A stretch of 44,104 nt of DNA, from NCBI GenBank assembly GCA_001443445.1, contig LDXN01000020.1, positions 1-44,104 on the forward strand, read 5' to 3'. The notes under the pieces are model-generated. The model was not told the origin of the DNA, searched no databases, and worked only from the letters and a program-made list of their open reading frames with translations. A program made the position numbers and the translations under genes. The stretch is from Candidatus Dadabacteria bacterium CSP1-2 (lineage in GTDB: Bacteria; Desulfobacterota_D; UBA1144; Nemesobacterales; CSP1-2). Below are positions 16,262 to 25,549 of this stretch, piece by piece; position 1 is the first letter of the stretch; every line of letters begins with the position of its first letter.

Positions 16262-17236
16262 TTAACCCTGGCTATACTGTGGGAGTAGGAAGCGATGGCG
16301 CATGTTGTACTTAAAAGGTGTGGCATAGAGGAGCATACCAAAATCTTTATCCGGATCCCTTGTGATTGTCTTAGTCCATATCGTCTTTGCCGGAGGAATA
16401 ATCAGATTGAATGTGAAGCTGATAAGACCGACCACCTCTACGTTACCAAGCTGTCCACCCATATAGTCGTATGGTGTTCCAGACATGTACCATGAGCGAA
16501 TGTCATTGCTTGTCGCGGTGCGGATGCTCGCAGGATTCAACTGGAAGCGATGTCCGGTTCCAAATCCCGGTGGAAGCTCTGACGGAAGATAGGTAACCTC
16601 ATGTATGCTTTTTATCACGTCTGGCTCCGTGGTAATACGATAATTCATCCGGCCCCAGTCGGTCTTTCCATAGAAGGTTGGTCTTGCTGCAACTGGCTTG
16701 TCGGAATAACGGCCATTAGCTGTATGGAGGAAATAACCACGGCGCTCCATTGCCATGTTAAAGTAGTTATTGTTTGTTCCATGCTCAAATGCAGCAATGT
16801 AAGCAGCTTTCTTCGGAAATCCAAACGGCTCTTTTCCTGCGAAAATCGGGGAGTCGTTTGAAAGATACATGTACGGATAATATCCAGCCTTGTATGTGTT
16901 GCCATCTGGCGAATTTACGGTAGCTGAGAAGGTTACTCCGAACTCCATGTACGGGCCAAGCATCGTGTTTCTGTGAATGACGTACCAGAATTCAATTACG
17001 TTATCCTGTATGTTTATTGGCTCAGGAGTAACATGCTTCATGTCGTTTATATCAGCACGGACAACATAAGCCATCCAGCGGCTGTCTGTATAAGTCAGGG
17101 GGACAATATCGTAGTCAAACACTGGGTCTGCCACGCCCTGGCTTATGATGTGGATTCTGTCTCTATCAAATGGAAGAGGGGGAACCTCTCCCTCGTCTAA
17201 CCATGGATAACTATATTCATTTCCCTGTATACCCAT
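16262..17236 (-). CDS. Acetoacetate decarboxylase-like protein (second gene of pair)
   Basis: 324 residues, longer than classical acetoacetate decarboxylase (about 245). It shares the core: EFWYVIHRNTMLGPYMEFG, AGYYPYMYL, then FGFPKKAAYI with adjacent lysines 142-143, matching the catalytic Lys pair (K115/K116) of the family. The N-terminus (DYDIVPLTYTDSRWMAYVVR) and C-terminus are nearly collinear with the upstream paralog at 17300-18271, so they arose by tandem duplication. It probably acts on a beta-keto or related acid by Schiff base; the natural substrate is unknown. AAGGAGG lies before the ATG. Confidence 0.9.
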   Translation of the reverse strand: MGIQGNEYSYPWLDEGEVPPLPFDRDRIHIISQGVADPVFDYDIVPLTYTDSRWMAYVVRADINDMKHVTPEPINIQDNVIEFWYVIHRNTMLGPYMEFGVTFSATVNSPDGNTYKAGYYPYMYLSNDSPIFAGKEPFGFPKKAAYIAAFEHGTNNNYFNMAMERRGYFLHTANGRYSDKPVAARPTFYGKTDWGRMNYRITTEPDVIKSIHEVTYLPSELPPGFGTGHRFQLNPASIRTATSNDIRSWYMSGTPYDYMGGQLGNVEVVGLISFTFNLIIPPAKTIWTKTITRDPDKDFGMLLYATPFKYNMRHRFLLPQYSQG

Positions 17237-17299
17237 TGGTAAATACCTCCTTATTGAATTTGAATTATTTACTTTCTCCTAACTCATAAAACAAATCTC

Positions 17300-18271
17300 T
17301 TATGATCCCTGGCTGATTGGGAACTGCTGACGGAGACCATACTTGTACGGAGTCGCAAACCCTCTGTAGGAAGCTGGGCGCTCGTATGTCTCTCTCCAAA
17401 GTATCTTAGGAACTGGGATTACGAGATCAAACACGAATGAAATACAACCAGTGACCTCAGTTATCTTCAGCTCAGTGCCCATATTATCAAATGGTGTACC
17501 CTGCATGAACCAGTTAATAGCCGCGCCGGAAGCCGTGCGGGTATGCTCGGGCTTAATTGCGAAGCGATGCCCCTTAATACCAAATGCTGGTGGAAGCTCT
17601 GAGGGTATATATGCTAGCTGCCACTCAGAACTCGAGACATCAGGCCTGGTAACAACCTTCATATTAAGCTTACCCCAGTCAACTTTGCCATAGAAGTATG
17701 GTGGGGTTACCGGCTTATCATCGAATTTACCGGTTGCGCTATGGAGCAGATACCCGTTACGGGACATTGCAAATCCGAAGAAATCCGTACCTTTTTCACC
17801 GCCGTGCGTGGTGATTCTGATATAGGACATCTTCTTCGGGAACCCAAGAACACGACCGGCGTCCACGGGGGCATCTCCGGTGAGGTACATGTATGGATAG
17901 TAACCGGCTTTCCAAACATTACCCTTGGGGTCCTTATAAGTAGCGGAGATTGTTACCCCGAACTCAAGGTATGGACCTAACATCGTATTTTTATGCTCGA
18001 CGTACCAGAACTCGACCAGGTCTGCATTTTCTCCATCCCACACGTTAAGCGGTGGGTTGGGGCAGAGCCTTTTTCTGGTTGCCTCTGGAACCCTAACAAC
18101 AAAAGCAGACCAGCGGCTGTCTGTATATGTAAGAGGGAGAACATCGATGTCCCAGAGCGGGTCGCTAGGGTTAGCGATGATCCAGGACTTTATGTCTCTC
18201 TCACATGGTGGTGGCGGGCAATCCTTACTGAGTTGCCAATACTTGCTTGGCACGTTAATATGTGTAGGCAT
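17300..18271 (-). CDS. Acetoacetate decarboxylase-like protein (first gene of pair)
   Basis: 323 residues and clearly paralogous to the next gene, sharing LPLTYTDSRW, EFWYVEHKNTMLGPYLEFG, AGYYPYMYL, LGFPKKMSYI (lysines 146-147), LPPAFG/GHRF and P.DNMG. It starts 63 bases upstream of its partner, so they form a two-gene operon behind the promoter at 18402-18431. AAAGGAGG precedes the ATG. Both keep the catalytic Lys pair, so two active subunits or two substrate ranges are possible. Confidence 0.9.
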   Translation of the reverse strand: MPTHINVPSKYWQLSKDCPPPPCERDIKSWIIANPSDPLWDIDVLPLTYTDSRWSAFVVRVPEATRKRLCPNPPLNVWDGENADLVEFWYVEHKNTMLGPYLEFGVTISATYKDPKGNVWKAGYYPYMYLTGDAPVDAGRVLGFPKKMSYIRITTHGGEKGTDFFGFAMSRNGYLLHSATGKFDDKPVTPPYFYGKVDWGKLNMKVVTRPDVSSSEWQLAYIPSELPPAFGIKGHRFAIKPEHTRTASGAAINWFMQGTPFDNMGTELKITEVTGCISFVFDLVIPVPKILWRETYERPASYRGFATPYKYGLRQQFPISQGS

Positions 18272-18401
18272 ATCAAAAACCTCCTTTCTTAATAGATTTT
18301 TTGTTGGATTGTTACCAATCCTGAGGAGAAACTAATCAAAGATTCGTTTGACTGAGGCTCACGAACATCTTAATTACGTTTCCTTAACCCCATCTTCTTT
18401 C

Positions 18402-18431
18402 TTTATATCAGAAATTACCTTAGCTTGTCAA
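18402..18431 (-). promoter_or_regulatory. Sigma70-type promoter of the decarboxylase-like operon
   Basis: On the minus strand, a perfect -35 TTGACA (complement of 18426-18431) is followed after 18 bases by TATAAA (18402-18407). It is the clearest promoter in the window. The leader to the first start codon would be about 125 bases. Confidence 0.7.
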
Positions 18432-18506
18432 GGGGTTTTTTTACAATAGGAAAAATATTTTAAGTAACAGGCTTAAATCCAAAGGAAAGAAATAGGAAAT
18501 TACCCA

Positions 18507-19277
18507 TTACACGGATATGTCGGATTTAAAAACTTGAAGTGCTAAGGTGGCAAAATCCCCTACCCTATGCTGAATAACCAGATTAGCATCCATATCATAG
18601 GGCGTAGGAGTAAGGTTTATAATAACTAGCTTCGCTCCGGCGCGAAGGGCAACGTCAGGCAGTATATTTGCAGGCGATACTTGCAAGGACGAGCCAATAA
18701 CTAAAAAGAGATCAGCTTGACGAGTTAGCTCTAAAGACCTCTCCCACGGAACTCGAGGGAGTATCTCACCAAAAAAAACCGCATTTGGCTTAAGTACACC
18801 CCCACACTCTTTACAAAGAGGGGGGTTTTCCCCAGAGATTACCCTTTCCATAACCTCATCCATAAGGGATATTAAACTGCAATTAAGACATACTGCCTGT
18901 CTTAGTGAGCCATGAAGCTCGTAAACATTGCCGGAGCCTGCTTCTTGATGAAGCCCATCAACATTTTGCGTTATAACTCCCTTTAACAACTTGTTATCTT
19001 CAAGTTCAGCGAGTAAATAGTGTGCTGGATTAGGTTTAGCCGATCGGCGTATCGAATACATCTCGATAGCATAGGAATAATAGCGAGTTGGATCCTGATA
19101 AAAACCCTCAAGAGAAACTATTGATTGGTCCATCCTCTCCCAAAGCCCTGTGCCAGGTGAACGATAGTCTGGGATACCTGATTCTGTACTTATACCAGCG
19201 CCGGTTAAAGCTACTGCACTTGACGCAGATGAAACAATATCAATAAACTCTTTAGCCTTATCGGTTACTTCACTCAT
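18507..19277 (-). CDS. Sir2-family NAD-dependent protein deacylase
   Basis: 256 residues with the full sirtuin set: GAGIS (26-30) and GIPDYRS for NAD binding, TQNVDGLH, catalytic His122 in ELHGS, four zinc Cys (130, 133, 155, 158) around CLNCS and CKECGG, then PNAVFFGE, GSSLQVSPA and the ribose-binding IINLTPTPYD. It removes acyl groups from lysines using NAD. Placed among acyl-CoA genes, it may reverse acylation of those enzymes, for example the conserved lysine of acyl-CoA synthetases; that role is inferred. No Shine-Dalgarno is evident before the ATG. Confidence 0.95.
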   Translation of the reverse strand: MSEVTDKAKEFIDIVSSASSAVALTGAGISTESGIPDYRSPGTGLWERMDQSIVSLEGFYQDPTRYYSYAIEMYSIRRSAKPNPAHYLLAELEDNKLLKGVITQNVDGLHQEAGSGNVYELHGSLRQAVCLNCSLISLMDEVMERVISGENPPLCKECGGVLKPNAVFFGEILPRVPWERSLELTRQADLFLVIGSSLQVSPANILPDVALRAGAKLVIINLTPTPYDMDANLVIQHRVGDFATLALQVFKSDISV

Positions 19278-19342
19278 AAATATGGTTAGTTAGAATAATA
19301 CAGGCTGTTTGAACTCAGGATTTTAGGCCAATTACTGTATTA

Positions 19343-19540
19343 TTATGAAGCAGTAGTTGTATCGTCCTTTATCAAAGACAGGATATGGGCCTTCATCTCC
19401 GGGGTGACTTTCTCCACCTTGTGATCCCACATTATGTGCTGGGTAATCTTCATTAAGACTTCCCCTTCGTTATAACCGGTGAATTTCTTCTTGCAGTCCT
19501 CGTTCCCAAGCTCCTTGCAGGTTAGAATCTTCCTTGGCAT
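19343..19540 (-). CDS. DUF1059 small protein
   Basis: 65 residues from the ATG at 19540 (MPRKILTCKELG), chosen because AAGGAG lies eight bases upstream; a TTG further up only adds the ribosome-site region. The pattern CKELG..DC..KFTG..EGEVL.K...H....H.VEKVTPEM matches DUF1059, a family of short proteins of unknown function with conserved Cys and His. It lies between sir2 and the nitroreductase gene on the same strand. Confidence 0.8.
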   Translation of the reverse strand: MPRKILTCKELGNEDCKKKFTGYNEGEVLMKITQHIMWDHKVEKVTPEMKAHILSLIKDDTTTAS

Positions 19541-19688
19541 GTTCTTATCTCCTTTCCGAATTTCCAAACGGCCTTAAACAAAACGCAAAGATAGAATACC
19601 CTTGTTATGACAATAGACAAGGGCAACGAAGGGGTTGTTACGGATAGACCACCATTATGTGCTGCGCAGTGGTGCGCGTAATATGGGC

Positions 19689-19712
19689 AGGAACGCGCCC
19701 AGGCGCGTTCCT
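19689..19712. repeat. GC-rich palindrome AGGAACGCGC / GCGCGTTCCT
   Basis: Perfect 10-bp arms with a 4-base loop in a GC-rich patch unlike the surrounding AT-rich DNA. Related in style to the palindromes at 37334 and 38864, and could be an interspersed REP-like element or a terminator behind the nitroreductase gene. Confidence 0.7.
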
Positions 19713-19736
19713 ACGAGGTCATTAAGGCAGGATAAC

Positions 19737-20540
19737 TCAATCCGTTCTCTCAGGAAGCCCCATCATTTTGGAGATGGCGTTAATTTCTTCGAGCCTCTGG
19801 GGGGTCAGATGGGCTTCACCCTGAAGCATGTTTAACTGTTTTAGCATCTCCACTGCTTTTGGATCGCTGTGCATAGGATTGCCGTACTTGCCTCTAGAAA
19901 AGATCTTCTCAAAAGGTTTACGTTTTCTCTGTCCGCCAGTTAGTGGATCTTCCGCTGGGTACCCTATAGCCATGCCCCACACAAAACGGCAGTGGTCAGG
20001 CAAGCCAAAGACCTCAGATATCTTTGGTCCTACTCCTGCAAATGAGCAAACCCCGAGTCCGAGCGCAACCGCTGTCAACTGAGCCTGAGCCATTGCCATA
20101 CCCGATTCACAAGACAGCATAAAATCCACTGCCTCAGTTGGAAAACTGGTAAGACGAGGTCTAGCTGATTTGTCAATAAACTCTGCGCTCCAGCCGTGGG
20201 ATGGGTTAACTGCTCCTACGTGATAGAGTTCAATCAGGTGGTCTGCTATTTCCTTATACCAGGCATCCCTTTCTATAAACCAAATAAGGATGACTGGAGC
20301 CATGTCTATGATTGCCACATTGAAAGTAGAAACCACGGGTTTTAGTTTCTCCTTCGTTTCTTTATCAGTAAACACAATGGCCTGTACAGCATTCGCGTTT
20401 CCCATATGGGACGCAATCCGGGCTGCTTGCAGAACTGCTTCAAGTTTCTCCGGCTCTACTGGTTTCCACGGTTTAAAATACCTTACAGAACGCCTACTTC
20501 CTATAACATCAAAGAAATCTCTCCGTTCTATGTCTAACAT
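19737..20540 (-). CDS. Nitroreductase-family FMN oxidoreductase
   Basis: 267 residues. The opening FFDVIGSRRSVRYFKPWKPVEPEKL is the FMN-phosphate-binding start of the nitroreductase family, followed by ARIASHMGNANAVQAIVF, GMAMAQAQLTAVALGLGVCSFAGVG, the conserved C-terminal part of these enzymes, and MAIGYPAEDP. The physiological substrate (quinone, nitro compound, enone) cannot be told. A C-terminal extension of about 50 residues (MLKQLNMLQGEAHLTPQRLEE) is unusual. AGGAGG precedes the ATG at 20540. Confidence 0.92.
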   Translation of the reverse strand: MLDIERRDFFDVIGSRRSVRYFKPWKPVEPEKLEAVLQAARIASHMGNANAVQAIVFTDKETKEKLKPVVSTFNVAIIDMAPVILIWFIERDAWYKEIADHLIELYHVGAVNPSHGWSAEFIDKSARPRLTSFPTEAVDFMLSCESGMAMAQAQLTAVALGLGVCSFAGVGPKISEVFGLPDHCRFVWGMAIGYPAEDPLTGGQRKRKPFEKIFSRGKYGNPMHSDPKAVEMLKQLNMLQGEAHLTPQRLEEINAISKMMGLPERTD

Positions 20541-20652
20541 ACTTTATGCCCTCCTTTTTCATTTAAATTCTCGGCCCAAAACAAAATCTGTGAACTCCGA
20601 TAAAACTGACTATGCTACAGAAAATATTTTTTGTCAAGCGGTTTTTACTCAA

Positions 20653-21069
20653 TCACGATAGAGGACGAAACTTATACGATAAAATATCCTTTCCATCCTT
20701 ACCCTTACGAATAGGTCCGACAGTAATCCCCATTTTCATATCGAGCTTTAGCTCTTCTGGTTTATCAGTCTCTATCTGCGCCATTACCCTAACGCCCTCT
20801 GGAAAATCAACTAGCCCCAATCCATATGGAACTGGGTAAGCAGGAAAGCTTCTTCTTACTATAGTGAATGAATGAAGAATACCGGTTGGACTAAGCGGAG
20901 AATCCTCCAGGTCATCTGAGAAACAGAAGGGACAGGCGTAGTATTTGGGAAATGTGTACTTTCTACATGACTTACAGCGGCCTGCGATAAGATGCGGATG
21001 AGGGGTTGTAGAAAACAATTCAGGCTTGTAGATTTCTGTCTGATCACTCGCTTTTTCTTTTTCACTCAT
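20653..21069 (-). CDS. Zn-ribbon OB-fold (DUF35) protein, partner of thiolase 2
   Basis: 138 residues from ATG 21069 (MSEKEKASDQ), preceded by GGGGAG; an upstream start would overlap the thiolase gene. It has the zinc ribbon GRCKSCRKYTFPKYYACPFC and an OB-fold with the FPAYPVPYGLGLVDFPEGVRVMAQIE strand order. It starts 20 bases after the thiolase gene ends, and so is probably co-transcribed and complexed with it. Confidence 0.92.
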   Translation of the reverse strand: MSEKEKASDQTEIYKPELFSTTPHPHLIAGRCKSCRKYTFPKYYACPFCFSDDLEDSPLSPTGILHSFTIVRRSFPAYPVPYGLGLVDFPEGVRVMAQIETDKPEELKLDMKMGITVGPIRKGKDGKDILSYKFRPLS

Positions 21070-21088
21070 CTTTCTCACTCCCCTTATG

Positions 21089-22237
21089 CTAGACACCAAG
21101 TATGCTTACTACACATGTGACCCCATCCATAGCCGGCTGGGCTCCGCCCATTGTTTCTATAATTCCTACCTTCGCGCCTTCTACCTGACGCTTTCCGGCT
21201 TCACCGCGAAGATGCCATACAATCTCTGCCGTTTGCAGCAGTCCAGTAGCTCCTACAGGATGTCCTCTTGAGAGAAGGCCCCCGCTTGGGTTGACGACTA
21301 TATCTCCTCCAAGGGACGTTCTTTCTTCATCAATCAGTCTTGCTCCTGCTCCTTTTTCACAGAATCCAAGGGCCTCACAAACTATCATCTCAGCTATTGA
21401 AAAGGCATCGTGTATCTCGGCTACATCCATATCCTCAGGTCCTAATCCGGCCATCTCATATGCCATACCGGATGTCCTAGAGACGTTTTCAGAAGGGTCA
21501 CAGGTTAGCTTAGTGGGACTGGTGTATTTCCCAGACTGCGCAACACAACCAAGAACTTTAATCGGTTTTTTAGTAGCAAGCTTATCTACTAGTTCCCCAG
21601 AACAAAGTACAGCCGCTGCTGAGGCATCTCCTACAGGACAGCACTGATCACGTGTCAGAGGATCAGCAATCATTGGAGACTTAAGCACCCCCTCTATAGT
21701 TGTCTCCTTTCTAAACTGGGCAATCGGGTTCAGAGCAGCATGCTTGCGGCTTTTAACCACTACTTTTGCCAGTTGCTCTGCCGTGACGCCATACTCTTCC
21801 ATGTATCTTTTTGCCCTCATAGCATACAGAGAGGGCATACCCATTCCCATAAAAACCTCTATGTCGTCTTCCTCGAGAGGTAGCGGTCCGCCGGAGAGGA
21901 TGCGGCTTAGGTTTTCTACCCCAAGAGCAAGTGCGACATCATATTGGCCATAAGCTATGGTTCTCCATGCCTCCCAGAATGCCAATGTGCCGCTTCCACA
22001 CGCCCCTTCAACGTTCACGGTGGGTTGTCCAACCAACCCGATTTCTTTAAGTGTTCTCTGCCCAACACCCATTCCTTGATAGACGTGACCGCAGAAAGCT
22101 ATTTCTATTTTTCTTGGATGAATGCCAGCATCCTTTATTGCGGCCCATGCCGCTTCACGCCCTAAAATGTGAGCGCCTTTCTCGGGGAATTTGCCACATG
22201 CAGTTGTTCCTACACCTAAAATGTATACGTCCTTCAT
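21089..22237 (-). CDS. Thiolase-family acyl-CoA acyltransferase (Cys retained)
   Basis: 382 residues. The nucleophile Cys80 is present in NVEGACGSGTLA, the base His326 is in GHPVGATG, and NPSGGLLSRGHP and EIHDAFSIAEMI are standard thiolase/SCP2 blocks. A final Cys in GVTCVV may be the second catalytic thiol. It should carry out thiolytic cleavage or condensation of acyl-CoA. It contrasts with the Cys-less paralog at 11998. AAGGAG precedes the ATG. First gene of a two-gene unit with the Zn-ribbon protein. Confidence 0.94.
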   Translation of the reverse strand: MKDVYILGVGTTACGKFPEKGAHILGREAAWAAIKDAGIHPRKIEIAFCGHVYQGMGVGQRTLKEIGLVGQPTVNVEGACGSGTLAFWEAWRTIAYGQYDVALALGVENLSRILSGGPLPLEEDDIEVFMGMGMPSLYAMRAKRYMEEYGVTAEQLAKVVVKSRKHAALNPIAQFRKETTIEGVLKSPMIADPLTRDQCCPVGDASAAAVLCSGELVDKLATKKPIKVLGCVAQSGKYTSPTKLTCDPSENVSRTSGMAYEMAGLGPEDMDVAEIHDAFSIAEMIVCEALGFCEKGAGARLIDEERTSLGGDIVVNPSGGLLSRGHPVGATGLLQTAEIVWHLRGEAGKRQVEGAKVGIIETMGGAQPAMDGVTCVVSILGV

Positions 22238-22628
22238 GATTATTCTCCTTAATTGAACTACTTTTTATTTTAAACCACTTTTATCTTCAATTGCAATATA
22301 TAATTTTTTCAAATAAAGTTTTATAAATTTTAGTTTTAGCAATAGCGGAAACCGAACTCCAAGCTTTTTAACTTCAGAGCCTATCAGAACACAAAATTAA
22401 CAATGTTGTAAACAAAAACCTCCAAAAAATGAAGCCGCCGAAGCACAGCGAAGGCTGATAGCAACGGCGGCAACCGGAAGGTGGAACGATTCAATGATAC
22501 ATCTCATTGAGTTACAATGTCAAGCCTATTTAATTCCTTCCTGAAAAAAGTATTGTTACAATTTTACTTGACTCTTGAGCTCGATGAAAAGTTGCTTTCG
22601 TCTAATCTGATATGTACGCAACAATAAA
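22238..22628. other. Intergenic region with GC-rich hairpin
   Basis: About 390 bases. The only notable element is a GC-rich island at 22430-22485 with arms GCCGCCG (22434-22440) and CGGCGGC (22465-22471). Its composition stands out sharply from the AT-rich flanks. No gene seen. Confidence 0.5.
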
Positions 22629-23685
22629 TCAAAAAAGTTTTAATTGTCCAGTATCTAGTCTGTGGAATGCATCACTAGAAAGATGAATTTTATTGCCTGC
22701 GATTCCTGTTTTTCGACAAGAAATTTCAAATAGTTTATCTACCTGGTCAGCAAAGATACCTTCTCCGTGCATTCTTTCATGGAATATAGAGCTATATAAT
22801 TTACCACTGCGTATTGCCCTTATGCGGTTAGGTATTTTGCTTTTCTTGTCAGGGAAGTGTTGCTCCAACCAATGTTGAAATAGGTCTGCTACGCCATATG
22901 GTAGTCTTAACATTATATATCCTGCCTTTTGTGCTCCTGCATCAACCGCCTTCTCAATAATCCTTGGAATTTCATGAGCTGTAAGACCAGGAATTACTGG
23001 AGCAACCAACGCTGTGACTGGGATACCATTCTCAGCCAGTTTCTGAATTGCCTTAAGACGAAGATCCGGTTGTGAAGCGCGGGGTTCCATTACTCGGGCA
23101 AGTTAGGATCTAATGTTGTGATAGAAAGCGCAACCACAGCCGCGTGTTGTTCTGCTAATTCTTTTAAAATATCAATGTCACGGGTTACCAAGTAATTTTT
23201 AGCAACTATTCCCACTGGATTACTACACTCCGCTAACACCTCTAGACAAACACGTGTTAAGCTAAAATGGCTCTCAGCAGGTTGATATGGGCCTGTCACC
23301 CCACTAATTGCAATTGGCTTAGGCTGCCCCATTTTGGAGAAGAAAGTTCTCTTCGTAGCAACTCTGGAGCATCTTCTTTGACAAATATTTTTGTTTCAAA
23401 ATCTAATCCTGCCGATAGTCCCAAGTACTCGTGAGTTGGTCGTGCATAACAGTATATGCAGCCATGCTCGCAACCACGGTATGGGTTAATACTAGCTTCA
23501 AATCCTACATCTGGGCTGTCATTATATGAGATAATGGTTCGAGAGTAGTCCTTATAAAAAACGGTTTTAGGTGCGTCCTTAGCTTCATTACCAACATCAG
23601 CTGGAATATACTCAATCCTCTCAAAACGATTAGCGGGATTTCCCGCTGAACCTAGACCTTTGATTTTTGGTAAGATCCTCTCCAT
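22629..23685 (-). pseudogene. PA0069-type (SPL-like) radical SAM protein, two frameshifts
   Basis: Three consecutive frames together make a full radical SAM protein of about 350 residues. Part 1 is INPYRGCEHGCIYCYARPTHEY with the CxxxCxxC iron-sulfur motif. Part 2 starts QPKPIAISGVTGPYQPAE (Asp usually occupies the second Gly position of SGVTDPYQPAE). Part 3 is MEPRASQPDLRLKAIQKL and PVTALVAPVIPGLTAHEIP. Breaks are at the C4 run 23327-23330 (a fifth base would restore WGQPKP) and near 23096-23099 (one missing base). Each is a one-base deletion, so it is either a recent pseudogene or sequence error. Function in the family is unproven. Confidence 0.9.
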
Positions 23686-24180
23686 GTTTAAATAAGCATC
23701 TTAAGTTATTTATTGATTTCTGCCTTCTTATAAATTCCACATATAGCAACAAAACTCACTTATTCAACTATCATTGTATATCATAGCTATATCCCACGAC
23801 CTTATTCCAATCTTTTTACATACTCAAAGACCTACAGGGTCGATCGTACAACCGATTCTGTCATATAACATACGACTTATTGCTTTTTAACGAAGACTTT
23901 TGGGTACCATAGGTTTTCTGTGAGAAAATCTACTCCAATACTTATTGGCTTGTTGTAAGACTCTTCTTGGCTTCTTACTTTTAAGCAACTATTATGGTAT
24001 GGATTCATTATACCTAATGTACATATCTCCATGTCTTAGAACTCTTTTTGTAATAAAGAAGAAACTTTTAACACTAAAAATCAAAGCTGCAATTTAGGAC
24101 AAGCTATAAGTAATTTGAGCTTGGTGTTAACGTGTCATTATATTAAGTTTAGATTACCGTTGAGACTAGGGCTAGGTTTC
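23686..24180. other. Intergenic region
   Basis: About 500 bases, AT-rich. I see no gene, strong hairpin or RNA. It separates the radical SAM gene from the plasmid-like module. Confidence 0.5.
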
Positions 24181-24516
24181 TCAGTCGAAAATCTTTCTGA
24201 CAGGAACTAATGTTACCGTAGTGGTGCCCTGTGGGTTATGTTGTTCTGTCTGAAATTCATATATACCTTTACAAGCTTCAAGTCCAAGCTCCATAGCACT
24301 TTGTTCTTCTGTTAACACAACCGGCTGGTCTGCTCGCTCGTACGCCTTTTCATAGCTTACTGAACGTGTGTTAATTTGAATAGGCTTATTCATGAAGGGG
24401 ATAAACGCCCAATCTATCAACAACATGAATATTAATAACGCAGACAACATTGGGATTATACTGTCCCCGATATCCTTCATAATACTTGTACCACTTCTAT
24501 TTTTTTGTTCTTCCAT
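24181..24516 (-). CDS. Hypothetical single-pass membrane protein
   Basis: 111 residues. A charged N-terminus (MEEQKNRSGTSIMKDIGD) is followed by one strong membrane segment (about 20-42, IIPMLSALLIFMLLIDWAFI). A probably extracytoplasmic domain follows with one Cys (LEACKGIYEF) and a Val-rich end, TTTVTLVPVRKIFD. No family is recognised. The ribosome site is weak. It sits beside small regulators of the plasmid-like module. Confidence 0.6.
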   Translation of the reverse strand: MEEQKNRSGTSIMKDIGDSIIPMLSALLIFMLLIDWAFIPFMNKPIQINTRSVSYEKAYERADQPVVLTEEQSAMELGLEACKGIYEFQTEQHNPQGTTTVTLVPVRKIFD

Positions 24517-24697
24517 TTGAAACTATATCCACGTTAAATAATGGCTTAAAAAAGTTACATCTTAGTATCCACTCACAATTCTGTTGTATTATCATCATGA
24601 TTGTTTTTGTTCTCACTTCACTGCGTTTAACCGTGTGTGTACAACCTTGGTTTTGTTAATTCTACTATCTGTAATCTTGTTGCGATTTATGTATGTA

Positions 24698-24943
24698 CTA
24701 AGCATATTTATTTCTGAATTTGAAAAGGTCTCCTTGTTCCTCCCTGTTCTCAAATAGCTCCTTATACGTTATGTTTAATGCTGTACAAATGCGGTCTATG
24801 GTCTTTCTATCAACTCTTTGCCATTTGTCGTGATACAATGGTGCTAAGGTGTTGAGTGGTATGCCAGAAATAGCTGATAACTTTACACGTGTCATATTTC
24901 TTTCTGCCAGAACTATTCGTAGCCTGCATACTATACGAGCCAT
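24698..24943 (-). CDS. XRE-family helix-turn-helix regulator
   Basis: 81 residues comprising one Cro/CI-type HTH domain: helix 1 RLRIVLAERNMTRVKLSAISG, recognition region IPLNTLAPLYHDKWQRVDRKTIDRICTALN, and ITYKELFE as the closing helix. This compact form is common for regulators in plasmids and integrated elements. The ATG at 24943 has no strong Shine-Dalgarno. Confidence 0.85.
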   Translation of the reverse strand: MARIVCRLRIVLAERNMTRVKLSAISGIPLNTLAPLYHDKWQRVDRKTIDRICTALNITYKELFENREEQGDLFKFRNKYA

Positions 24944-25549
24944 CTTGTAAGAAATTTCTATATTTAATTTTAGATGAGTTTATACTATTATTCAAGATAT
25001 TTTAGAATAATTATTTAATTATCTAAAATAATCCTATAAGTAATCTTATAGTTATTCCAAATAAGCTTCTACTTTAGCATTCTGTTAAATTTAGAACAAC
25101 TGGTACTCACGGCGAATTGGGTTCTGCGTTCCATAAGTTATGGGTTTATATTATACTGCCTTAAATTTTTCCTCTTATGGCTTATTCTAAACCCTTAACG
25201 CAAAGTGGGGCCTACTATTGCCTGTATAGTTAGTAAGCGCAAATGATTGAACGGTCTACTGCCTGTATGTGTCTCAAGTATTATCTAATCTAAAGGTTTT
25301 TCACGCCACCGCAATCGAAAAGGTTTCTAATGCAGGTACGTGGTAGCAATGATTGGGTTTATCGTGGATGAATTGAATCTATTTTACGCAATTATTTAGG
25401 CTTTCTCTGTTTTCATGGTGTTTGATGTAGTTAGCCTCTACATTGTTTTACAAACGATGCCATTATTTTGTAATCAGCTACTGAATAAAATCGGGTGGTC
25501 GCTTTTTGTTTCTTTTTTTTAATTAAGCCGCTTTGTATGTATTAATGCA
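24944..25549. other. Intergenic region between XRE regulator and Rep-like gene
   Basis: About 600 bases, AT-rich. No gene recognised. The phrases ACTATTGCCTGTATAG (25212-25227) and CTACTGCCTGTATGTG (25257-25272) are imperfect repeats. As it lies just behind a Rep-like gene, it could hold origin or copy-control sequences, but nothing decisive is visible. Confidence 0.4.
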
